From NCBI RefSeq assembly GCF_041381155.1, contig NC_091134.1, positions 56,059,944 through 56,123,943 on the forward strand: a stretch of DNA of 64,000 nucleotides, given 5' to 3'. The position numbers and the translations under genes were made by a program. Origin of the DNA: Argopecten irradians. Lineage: Eukaryota > Mollusca > Bivalvia > Pectinida > Pectinidae. Of the stretch, positions 11,501 through 22,084 are shown in pieces. Each line of letters starts with the position of its first letter. Positions within the stretch are counted from its first letter, which is position 1. The notes below the pieces were generated by a model, which saw nothing but the letters and a program-made list of their open reading frames with translations, had not been told where the DNA came from and ran no database searches.

Positions 11501-14500
11501 GCAACAGAAACAGAAAAATAGAATGTAATCAAATGAATTTCCAAAATCAAAATATATAAACCATATTATAAAGACTTTTATATCAAATATTTCAAGAACA
11601 TTCAACTGATCACAAAAAAATACATATGTTTTGTTTAACATTTTTCTTGATTTTAAAAGTTCCTACATGAAAATTACAAAGAAAACAAAAGTCTTCATTA
11701 AAATGAGTTTTTATCCAATACTCTTGTTTCTTATGTTGCTCATACACTTATTTTGGTAAAACCACGCATACATGAGGGCAGCCTTATAAGTTATTTTGCC
11801 TTTACCGCAGATCTGTTTTTAACATGACATTTAAAACATTATTTTAAAGTACACAAAAAGGGTATATGATTAGTTTACTTTAAAACTCTTATGTCTATAA
11901 GCCTTAGATAGTAAGTGCAATTTGAATCATCATAAACAGAGATTATGTAAGTTGGATAGAGGAGTCTCCAACAGGCACAGTTGGGGAGTACTGGCATAAG
12001 GTACAGTGATGACCTAGATGGGCTGTGTATTATATAGCACTCTGTGTATTTTATACACACTCTGTGTGTTCTACCAATCAGAAAGCGGTCTTCCCATGAC
12101 TACTGATTGCTCCAAAGTAATATTATTCAATGAATAGGAAATTTATGAATGGAAGTTTATGAATGAACTGGTTCAAGAGGTCACCACTAGATGTCATTTT
12201 AGGGCAAGTCCTACTCAGTCCTACACATCAATAGTAAACCGGTTAGCAATAATACAAACGCTAGTCGCGTTGCATTAAAAATGAGTTTTGACGCGTGATT
12301 TTATTATTTCCTTAGAAATGAGTTCAACCAAATTACCACGTAACGTTAATGTCACTAACTTTATCACAATTTATTAAGATTGTGAATAAACATAAATATA
12401 TATACACCATTTCTTTTATCGTGATATGTGTATAAAGCTACTTTGCTATCGTAGATTATTTGGATGTGTTCCACGTCATTATACTAAAGCATGAAAAAGA
12501 AAACTAATCATTACTAAATTGATTTGGCAGAATACATCATTGATGGCGGAATAATTCTGCATTAGGTAATTATTGAACAAAGGCGTATCAAAATGACAAT
12601 AGTCACCTGTTTTACAATCCCTGCCACTCCAGTTAGGGTCACACGTGCATGCAACATCACCGGTGCTCATAGTAGCAACACAACTTCCATGTCCACATGC
12701 ACCGTTAACTGGAATAATTACATATTGCTATAGATCGCTATAGACTACAAAGTTCAAATCAATTATTCACAATATTTGTGGTTGATAGAAAAAAATTAAA
12801 CTCTTAAAGGCCCACGAAATTTCCGAAACGAAAATTTAATGTTTATTACTAAGAAACCAATAATATCTATACAAATATTAAAATCGTCTTACATTCGTAT
12901 TAAAAAATAATTAAATCCTGTTTTATTTAAAAATAGGTACGTACTTTTTAAGACCTTTTTAATTTCAAAGTAGTGATGCAAATCGAACCTAGCTTATAGT
13001 TATTACAGTTCTACACCTATCGCCATCTTCTGAAAACATTAATAATAAAATAAATCATTTTTTAATTTAAACGCGAGTCGTCTTATGTTTCCCATCGTTG
13101 TCCTAATTACTGCGAGTTAGTTTACTTCAGGTATTTCTGCGCAAGACGGCAAAGCAGCGAAGTGAATCTTTTGTGAAGAATATAACTATGGATTCCACCA
13201 GGAATCTATCATTTATTTGATTTTTTAACATCATCCTTTACCGTCGATATTGTTTTTGTGATGCTATTATTGCTTTGCTATTATTGTTTTAAGAAACTTT
13301 TATTTTTTTTTGTTGAAAAAGCAGTGGGTTTTCAAAATATGTACATTTAATAATACTGATGACATAGATTCGTTACAGTTTTAGATAATTGAAAGTAAGC
13401 TTTCATAACCACATCGTTATTAAAATGCATGTTGTTTTCGGATTTATAGTATTGAAAAGAAAATATTTCAGCCTTGAAAAGGCATCGCTGTTAGTGTGTA
13501 AGTAATATTAGCGTTATAGGAACTCTACGGAAAATACAATAATTAAAGTATTGTATTTAGTATTGGAAGCAAATTGTGAAATTACCTGTGTCGATGGCAA
13601 TCATAACTCGTATTGTAACCTCCGCTGTATCAGACATTTGGTTCATATGTCCACCCGCCCACACAGTATTATGGTAGACCATTTTGCCGCTTGATGAGTC
13701 GGATGGTCGCCACAACAATATCTGATTCTCTGTATAGACATATACAACTCCGCCGAACGCAGCAAAACTTCCATCTGTCAAAGCATTGCCCAAACCATAG
13801 AACCGGAATCCGGGATTGTTCCCATCTGATACTGTGATCTTTGAATATAAATTTCTCAATTTAAATCCAATGTCGATCAAGAATTTTTTAGAATCATTTT
13901 CTTTAATTGTTGTTCCAAATATCCGAAATCGCTTTTTCTTTCCGAGTTATTAAAGGCCCATTTGGAAGTATAAGATTATCTGTGCCTATACCTAGGTTTT
14001 AGAACATCATGTTCTGTTTAACTTTCAATCTACCGTTATGATAAAGATATAAAGCTATGTACAATCATCACATTAAAAATGACAAATAGCGCGTGTTCTT
14101 CAGTTCTTCATAGTTTTAGGCAATGAGTTTAAATGCTTTATTAAGAGCAGGTATTAATTCCTTACTTACAGTCACTGTAAAGAGGACATATTGGCTAACA
14201 AAACACAATGATACTCGAGAGACCGTTACTGTGATAATTATATTAGCACATCCCTGCCACAGCAGAGCTTTTAGGAAGATATTTATTACTTCAAACGTAC
14301 CAAAATAAGTCGACTTTTCATGATAATAACGATGAGTTATAGTATTGATAAGTCGACATATCATGATAATTACAGGTAAGTTGACTAAAAGTCGACTTGT
14401 GTATCATGATATGTTGACTTCTTATGAGAAATGTGGCGAGATAATTATCATAAAAACATAATGTTCTTATTTCCGTTATTTCGCTAAATATAAGTTGGTG

Positions 14501-17500
14501 TCAGAAATATTCAACCATGGATATTAAATCTAAATTGTCCAATAAGATTACATGAGTTTTACCTCTGTTGACAACAGTATACCGTCCGTGTCAAAATCAG
14601 TCCCAAAAGGAATTTCATAGGTGCTTGTAACTCCGAGACCCATTTCTAAAGTATACTGAAATAAAATCTCTGACGCAGGAAATATCCAACAAATGATTCT
14701 AAATTTGCCTGAAGAATATCTCCAGTCGTCATTTTCTCCCCAACCATCAAACGCATTGAACACGTATCCTGGAAAATACCACAAATTTCATAAGAGTTAT
14801 TGTTGATGTATCAATGATAATTCTTAATCAACAAACCACGTTTGTTTACCAGAAACGCATGTAAATAATATCTCTAAAACCTTTTCTTTTATATTTAAAA
14901 GTCGAAAACATAATATTATAAATGATTAAAAATAAATGGTTAAAATATTATCTTTTGGGGAGAATTAAAAATATATAAGATAAATTATTATCGATAGTCT
15001 CAATAGTGTGGATATGAAATTATTCGCAAAATGCATAGGCAATTAGGGTATTTACGCATGGCTTTAGTGAAAACAATGATATGCATTAGAAGAGAGATCG
15101 TGTGTTTTCTTCAAGGAAAGTTTTTCAATTTCTCATGAATTGCCATTGTTGCAAAATTTTTAACTCTAAATATTAAATGATAAGTTAGACAAGTATATTT
15201 TGGTTCATATGAAATTTTGATTTCTTTAAGATATAATTTTCTTTAATCATATCAAAATTGAGTCATTTTACCTGCAAAATTACCGACGATACGATATTTG
15301 TAAGTTGGAAAGATCTCAATTCGCAATTTAACACTTTAAACTCACCACCAGATGAAGCCCACAGTCGTATTTTGGTCGTGTCATACCCAAAGATAACACC
15401 TCCAGTCTGGTAATTGGTGCCGGTGTTAGACACTCCAGCACTGCCTACAAGGAAGCAATTAGAACAATAATATTAATATTATACCATATCAATGTATGGA
15501 GGTATTTCGGTCTTTTTTTTCCAATTACATCAAGTTTACCAACGTAGATTAGATGACAAGTAATTGTGAATATACAATGTATGCTATATCAGTTACTGTA
15601 CATTTTCCTTTATGTAATTTGAAATGAAATCAAAAATGCTAGGACATGTATCATACATAATTATGTGTCCATATGAATATTTCTCGACGTTTAAAACCAA
15701 CCAAAGGATATAACCGAACTTTAAAGTTCATGATTCCAATCCCACACGGACGTTATACACAAAGGACTATGCATGATTTAGGCGTTTTTAGGTACCATGA
15801 TAATCATCTTAAATATACATAAATCAAGCTATTTCGGAAATTTTATTGTCATTGTTTGCCTACTTGTGATTATTATTTTACATAGTCTTGAACAGTTTTT
15901 ATTTACTGACAATATGTAGGCACCTCAGACAAAATTGACCAAAATACAAAATGTCCACGTTTTGTCCACGTTTTTCATAATTTTTTTATAAATTGTTGGT
16001 TTGTAAAAATGTTGGTTTGTAAGCCAAAAGGGGCACAAACCATATATAGTCTTTTATATCAAGTTCTCCATCACTGTAAAAAGGAAATTTCTATCATCGG
16101 CCATTCAACTCTCCTCAATCGGTTATTCCTCATTGGTTCACTTGTACTTGGTGCAAAGTCGTTTATAAAATGTGATACTTTAATGAAACAGCAATCTTAG
16201 AGTCATTGAAAAGCATAAATTGTGTAGAGCCTGCTCTATGCAATGCTCATAGTATTAGCTCCTCGACCAATGCGTCACATATAATTAGACTTATTTTACT
16301 AATGCAAAATTGTTTTGAATTACATGTAACTCTCCGGACGATAAACGGTTAATATAAGCAAATCAAAACTATAAGGCAATTTTTAAAACGTGATTCATTA
16401 TATGAAGGTATAATGAATATCGCATTTGTAGCAAAACCCATAATTACATTATCTTTTATAAAAAATGTATATTTAAACATAAAATATGTTTAAAAATTGT
16501 TAAATTAAGTAGACGAACATTTCCTTTCGTGGCCGAAATGCTATAAGTCATATAATATGTAAACATATGTACTTATACATACGTTATACTATAGGACTCT
16601 TTCATATGTGAATATATTTCCATTCTACTTTCAGTTTCCCGTTTAATTTATGTTAAACCAGATGGGCAATATCTGGCTATGAACTCCAATCTGGTCAAGC
16701 GTATGAATATTTGACGTTTCCGCTGCGTCACTGAGAATGTATACACTGTATACTTACGCCTATACATAACGGTCAAATATTTTTAAAAGTGGTTTTAAAG
16801 TTGTGCGGTCTATGAAATCTAATGATATTATCGTATTGACAAAATAACATGTAAAAAAAATATTATCGCATAATTTTCATTTGTTAGCTTGTTTCAAACC
16901 GTTTTGTGTTGAACTATATTCAGAATCTGATGCTATGGCTGTTCCGTTTATTGAACTTGGTGACGTCAACACTAGCGCAAGCGGGAAATTCAAAAGATAT
17001 ACATGTATAGTTTTGAATTTGAATGATCGTAATGGAAATATAAGTAATAAACTGTTACCAGATTGGACATACAGTTGATATGAAGCCCATCCGTCCGAAA
17101 GATAAATATTCATGGCGCCCGTTAGGGCGCCATTCTATTTATCTTCCTTCCGGATGGGCTTCATATCAACTGTATGTCCAATCTGGTAACAGTTTATTGC
17201 TTAAATGAACGATAGTGTTATTCTACCCGAGATAAAATGTTGTTAAACCCGAGGCTTTCCGAGATTTTTACAATATTTTGTGATCCCTTGGGTAGCCGGG
17301 TAGCAATGCAATACTGTTTCAGGCGACATGCGTGTATATTGCCTGAGACCAACCAGTGATACACCTATAACTATAAGAGATAACAGAAATACAAGTATAT
17401 CATTCCACACTAGTATTGCATGATATACATGTATATGAGCAGTTAAATAACGAGCATAGACTACAGTACAGAACATTAACATTATTCTAACTTGATGAAT

Positions 17501-20500
17501 ATAACTAAAAAAAATGTGTCAAGCGATTTTCATTCAAAGTAAACGGAGACGAGATCAATGTACTCCGGTATAGCAAGACAAAATAAATAGCTTATTTAAA
17601 AAAAGCTAAATAGCATACGGATATAGTGATATTTCAAATGAAAATATAGCAATAGATATTAGACAATATATAATACAATGTGAGACATAATTAACATGTC
17701 TTTCCTTAGGTAAAAATAGCGAAAAGGACAATATTTGCCTTTCCAATATAATCACATTGAACGAGGAAGACAGCTGAAAGATCGTGTATAGTCTAATCAG
17801 TGATGAACTCCGTTTACAATACCAAACTTACTAACCTTGTGCGTCCGACATATAGTCTGTGTTATCTAGGTCAATCTGGACGGTAACTAGGTCTGGGTAT
17901 ACGCCTAAGTTGTGGGATATCTCGTGGTAAGCAGATGAACCTGGATCAAAAAATGTAATGATTATGTTCCTCCTTTCCGATTCTCCCTATAAAATTTCTT
18001 TTATGAAAAAAACCATGTAAAACACTTTGCATGATAACGCCCTAGAATACTAAAAACGTTAGTTAATTAAAATGATATTAGGTTTGTGTTCGATAAAACG
18101 ATACATAAAGAAAAAATCGAAAAGTAAGTTGACTTATTCTACGATATACAGTATGAAAAGATTACACATGAAGATAACGTTTTTTTACAGTCCAGTTAGG
18201 TCCATATACTGCGTACCACTGATCGCTGTCCACTGATGGTAAAATGCTGGAGAACCGATTTCACAAAGTTTCCAGGCGCGAACTTTCACCTCACCGGACG
18301 TGTAAGATCCACCAATAAGCGTAGACCCTGTTCTTCTTGTGCCGCCTGTAAAATTGGTAATTCATATGAAACATGGCTTGTCTGGGTTTTTTTTATTTCA
18401 ATAATACAAAATGGAAATACAATGATTGGATACCAAACAAGAGGAGTCCAATACTTGCAATGAAAACTAATTTTGATTTAAAGAGCCCCTAATTCTCTAG
18501 CAAAAACAATCTAAGTATGATAAGTAATTTCGCATCTTAATGTACTTTGGTTGCTCATGATATCTTGTTTCAGGTGTTTTTGCTTTGATAAATGGAAATA
18601 ATTAATTGATACGAACTATTAGCATTAGTAGCATAGACGGGTTTTCAGATTATATAGATTTTGAATACATAAAATTATGAAGGGAAATTTAATAAAATTA
18701 CATAGGAATACTCTTAATATTCTTAATAACCATTCAATTGGTTCAGATTCATTGACGATATTGAAATCAAACGGACCTCCAACCGACAGTCTCTCGATGA
18801 ATTTATTGAGCATGCCAACACATTCCACAATACCATCAAATTCACTGCCGATATATCATCAGATACCAATCTAGATCCACCTTAGTTGAAGGGGCCATCA
18901 GTACTGACTTGTATTCCAAACCTACTGATTCTCATCTATACCTCTGTCCCATCTGTTGTCACCCTTCGCATACCACCGGAAGCATTCCCTATTCACAAGC
19001 TTTACAAATCCGTCGAATAGTGTCCGACAATACCACCTTCGAACACCGGTGCGAAGAGATGAAATGCCACCTTCTCTCTAGAGGATAAAAATCTGATATA
19101 CATCTGATATACCAAGAAATCGACAAAGTCCGCCCTAGATAGAGCCAATCTCCTCATATACCAAACCAGAACTGCCACTCAACGTGTTCCCTGTGTGGAA
19201 ACATTCCATCCTAACTTACCACATCTCGCTTCTATCCTTAGGAACCACTGGGAAATCATTGAGTCAGAAACCAAACTTAGGCGTATTTTCCCAGAGCCTA
19301 CCAGCCTACTGCAGACCAAAAATGTAAAAGACCTTGTAGTGAGCAGCAAACTTCCTCCTCTTGCCCCTGCTGCACAAACGGGTTCATTCCAGACATGCAA
19401 CAATTAACGGTGCATGATGTGTCCATACACAGCATCCACAGACACATTTGAAAGTGTTATCAACAACAGAGCATACAACATCCGACAGAACCTGGCGTGC
19501 AAATTCAGCAATGTCATCTACCTCCTCTCGTGTAGGAAATGCACTATGCAATACGTTGGGGAAACCGGTGGTCCACTCAACGTCAGAATCAACAATCACC
19601 GCTGGTCTATCAAACAGAACAAACCTGACTATCCGGTCGCCAGATATTTCAACTTACCCAGCCATAGTTGGAAAGACATGCAGATAATTGCAATTTAGCA
19701 CTGCTCCTACTGGACACAAACAAGCAGCGTGTTCCATTTAGCGGAACGATCCGGTTTTTCCGGGACGAACCCGAGGTTCCGCTAAATGGTACATGACGTT
19801 CTGCTGGAACGAACCGATTCGTCTGGCACGTCTCATTTTAGGGTTCCAAGTTGGAACCAATATGGCCGATGGTGAAAGATGGAATTCCACTTTAATCAAA
19901 ACTCTGCATATATGTATGAAAACGTATTTTACGGTTTCTTCGCACTTCTGTTCTGTTTGAGAAACCCAGCTACGGTAATCCTATATGTTTTGCAGAAGTT
20001 ACGACTGAACTTTTCATGTCACAACAGAGAAAAGTGTGTCTTTATCAATAAACACAACGAAATTGACAGAGGAAAGTGTAATGATCGTTGTTAGTATTTT
20101 AAATATGCATAGCATTTCCAATATCATTTATTTACTAATCTTAAAATACCAGACTGTTGTCCGCCATGTTGGATTTCGTGTTCTTAGAACGTGAAAGGAC
20201 CGTGAGTGTAACATTTAACGAACCCGTTCCAAGTTTGCACACCCGGAACGTTCCGCTAAATGGAACACGCGGCAAGCGTCGATCGAGAGAGATTCTGGAT
20301 TACCTATCTACAGACCCGCTATCCCAAACGCATTAACGAACGTTAAATATACTAATTGACATCAATTGATCACTCGCTTTTCAATTAATTATCCCTACTT
20401 CCAGCATTTTCCCGTTCTGTTCTACGCGTTTCTGATCCTTTACATACGCTGCCCGCCAAAAGGCGACTAAATCTAGGACTTTGCTTCTTTGCACACACAC

Positions 20501-21359
20501 CGAGGAGATAGGCAACTAAATTTCATTCTATACCAATGGGCACTATATATTAATTTCGCCACACATTTGACGTCACACGTGGCACGCTTTCCAGTCATCG
20601 CTCATATTTTAGCGTTCTGCCGAACAGCATGGATACATTTGAGTAGATTCGGCCTTCGGCTACCACTTGCTGAAGGGTAAATTGCGCTCCATTGTGCTGT
20701 ATAGTTAAATATTTGTCTACTTTGTCCCGCATTACTGTTCTTATCCTATTATGTAATCGTGTTCATTTGGTATGTCTTGATAAAGGGGCAGATCGCCTCG
20801 AAAATTTGACAATTTTTGTGTCCACACGTTTGGAATTACTTCCTTGTCCCATATTTACCATTTGAAGTAATTCGTATCCAACAGACTTACGTTTGATTGG
20901 ATCCCGTGTCATCTGGAAAATCCTGTTGATATTACTTCTTTGGTCCTTACTCTTAATAACACACATAAGACAAGGGCCGGTTATACTTTATATATAAACA
21001 TAGACAATTAGTTTAACGTAATATAAGTAATTCGGACCTACCTGTATATGCAACTAAGCCCTTCGTGGAATAGAAAGATCCTGTCCCGCTTGGCGCATAC
21101 ACCCTTACATCGACAGTATCATAGATATATATTATCCCTCCGTAGTAGGAATCATCGTCATCATCCCGATGTGCCGAACCAGTTCCACTGAAGATGTAGT
21201 AATCACCATTATCTACCACTCTTACTTGGACATCCACCTTAACAGGGTACTCGCCTAAACCGTGAGGAATGACCAGCTGACTTCCCGTATCTGCTTGAGC
21301 ACTTATTGTTAACCATGCACTTTCGAAGGATGGCATATCCAATCCGTCAACCATTAACA
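8245..21359 (-). CDS. Gene A: multidomain type I membrane protein (repeated unknown domains, EGF, mucin stalk, sushi, TM), 5' exon not found
   Basis: Coding exons in transcript order: 21042-21359, 18217-18345, 17836-17940, 15346-15444, 14563-14768, 13586-13838, 12607-12708, 10679-11089, 9831-10028, 8245-8546. All internal junctions are AG/GT and phase 1, except the 14563/13838 junction, which is phase 0. They join in frame for 706 codons plus stop. Domains in order: an unknown domain with PHGLGEYPVKVDVQ and an Asp-rich run before YYGG; two further copies split over exons; a five-Cys EGF-like module; a 137-residue Thr-rich stalk; a four-Cys sushi module; a helix after ASDPRPSALY; and a short tail. 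The likely site is the cell surface. Function is not known: recognition or adhesion is inferred from the architecture. A signal-peptide exon is expected upstream because the first exon found begins in phase 1. An open run through the acceptor to an ATG at 21492 exists but looks intronic. Confidence 0.85.
8794..9780. other. Gene A last intron, no recognised repeat
   Basis: Two TGACGTCA sites 20 bases apart (8794 and 8814) are the only notable motifs. No extra exon with both splice sites and an open phase-1 frame was seen. Confidence 0.4.
9831..10028 (-). CDS. Gene A sushi (CCP) exon
   Basis: 66 codons, phase 1 on both sides. Four cysteines in sushi order: GGVCGQP, LLYSCYSGYTM, IHTCSGSVW and LPVCAG, with the conserved Trp before the last Cys. 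CCP modules mediate protein binding in complement-type and adhesion receptors. One exact TGACGTCA lies inside the coding sequence at 9892. Confidence 0.88.
10679..11089 (-). CDS. Gene A Thr-rich mucin-like stalk exon
   Basis: 137 codons, over half of them Thr, built from about eight units of 12-13 residues of the form TTTTEQTTT plus two to four variable residues (AP, VP, SP). Such stalks are usually heavily O-glycosylated and hold the outer domains away from the membrane. At DNA level it is a minisatellite with a unit near 36-39 bp, so copy number is likely to vary between alleles. Open frames on the plus strand here are shadows of this repeat. Confidence 0.85.
12607..12708 (-). CDS. Gene A EGF-like exon
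   Basis: 34 codons, phase 1 on both sides. The pattern is GAC, HGSC, ACTC, then WSGRDC: five of the six usual EGF cysteines with the first absent. Gene B lacks the same cysteine, so this is an ancestral trait rather than local damage. The exon length of 102 bases is identical in the two genes. Confidence 0.8.
12804..13335. mobile_element. Decayed TTAA-flanked MITE in a gene A intron
   Basis: The left end is TTAA followed by AGGCCCACGAAATTTCCG, matching the intact copy at 59448-59846. The middle block with GTCGTCTTATGTTTCCC also matches that copy. The right end is worn, ending near AGCAGTGGGTTTT. TTAA targets are used by Kolobok and piggyBac transposases, so it was presumably mobilised by one of these. 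Confidence 0.65.
14285..14425. repeat. Short AAGTCGAC/ATCATGATA repeat cluster
   Basis: AAGTCGAC followed by a TCATGATA-type word recurs three times in about 120 bases in a gene A intron, partly inverted. Too short to assign. Confidence 0.4.
17042..17202. mobile_element. 161-bp near-perfect hairpin MITE in a gene A intron
   Basis: Arms of about 77 bases begin AAGTAATAAACTGTTACC and end AACAGTTTATTGCTT. The loop is tiny and centred on GGCGCCCGTTAGGGCGCC. Mismatches are few, so the insertion is young or recently copied. No coding capacity. The flanks do not give a clear target duplication. Confidence 0.75.
18690..20345 (+). mobile_element. Penelope-like element fragment: RT C-terminus plus GIY-YIG endonuclease
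   Basis: The RT thumb region is readable from about 18795 (EFIEHANTFHNTIKFTAD) through STDLYSKPTDSHLYL and IPYSQALQIRRI near 19000. The GIY-YIG nuclease follows at 19490-19698, with NVIYLLSCRKCTMQYVGETG, NVRINNH and VARYFNLPSHS. The final residues RERFWITYLQTRYPKRINER and a stop lie at about 20284-20345, beyond an inserted MITE. PLEs use this nuclease to open the target. Several stops and frame changes make it non-functional, and the upstream RT is gone. It lies antisense inside the first intron found of gene A. Confidence 0.82.
19730..20275. mobile_element. MITE with TGTTCCATTTAGCGG ends, inserted in the Penelope-like element
   Basis: The left end is GCGTGTTCCATTTAGCGGAA and the right end is its inverse, TTCCGCTAAATGGAACACGC. 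About 540 bp separate the two halves of the Penelope coding end. CAAGC with small variation flanks both sides and may be the remains of a target duplication. The inner sequence, including a 71-codon open frame at 19879-20094, shows no transposase. Confidence 0.7.
20346..21041 (+). other. Probable 3' non-coding part of the Penelope-like element and remaining intron
   Basis: No exon was seen before the gene A splice donor at 21041. I looked for a hammerhead-type CTGATGA/GAAA core, known from some Penelope elements, and did not find one. Confidence 0.35.
21042..21359 (-). CDS. Gene A exon: first complete unknown domain (106 codons)
   Basis: A pyrimidine-rich acceptor ends ATCAACAG and the donor is GTAGGT. 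The encoded piece contains W, then HGLGEYPVKVDVQVRV, FSGTGSAHRDDDDD, YYGGIIYIYD and VRVYAPSGTG. It aligns residue for residue with gene B exon 2. The pattern of alternating hydrophobics suggests an all-beta fold. It has a loose likeness to H-type lectin strands (P.V.V), which is not enough to name it. Confidence 0.8.
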
Positions 21360-22084
21360 CTGTTGATGATGGAAATAGAGTTACAAGAAAATAAGAAGGA
21401 AATAATTGCACGAAATAAAAGTAAACGTATTCATGCTCAAAAAGAGTCAGATATAGAAAGGTGGAAAGAGTGCTAGCATGGGGTTTTAACAAAGAGAAAG
21501 TAAAGGATTTAGTTATACGGCCAATGCAAAAATACGAAATAGAGTAGAGTTAATGCTCAATTATTCATAAACAACATTTCCAACTTGCCATACAATCAGT
21601 TTTATTAATAGTTTTTCACTTACTAAAACCAATTTGCTAGTAAAGGCCGTGTGTGACGAAGCCAAATACGAAATATCAAATAAATAAATCGTTATTTTAA
21701 TATAAATACCATCTTTTAAACGTTGTTTTATTTTTTTAATTCTTAATTAAATTTTTGCAGCATTGTCACTAAAATTGCCTTTAAATACATATCTTTACTA
21801 ATGTGCATTTGCTTGACATCCAATGACATCCAATGAACTACTCAGCTTTGGTGAAGATTGTGTTTGTATGTGTATGTGTGCACGTCGAAGCATTACTTTA
21901 ATGTGATCATATCAACAACTATCAATATGCAATCTATAGAAGAAAGTAACAATAGTTGAGTATAGTTGAGAATTGGACAATAGAACGTCAGCGTACTGAG
22001 TCATTGCTGGCCTTTCTCCATACGTTTTAATAAGAAACATAACTATAAGAAATGAATCATATAGTCAAATTAAATGTGTTGTTA

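Noticed and set aside
18690-20960. Hammerhead ribozyme in the Penelope-like element
   Set aside because: No CTGATGA/GAAA core found on reading either strand.
21360-21492. Open frame from an ATG at 21492 as the true start of gene A
   Set aside because: Sequence is pyrimidine-rich and ends in a good acceptor matching gene B exon 2; the hydrophobic reading is a by-product of the pyrimidine tract. Not fully excluded.
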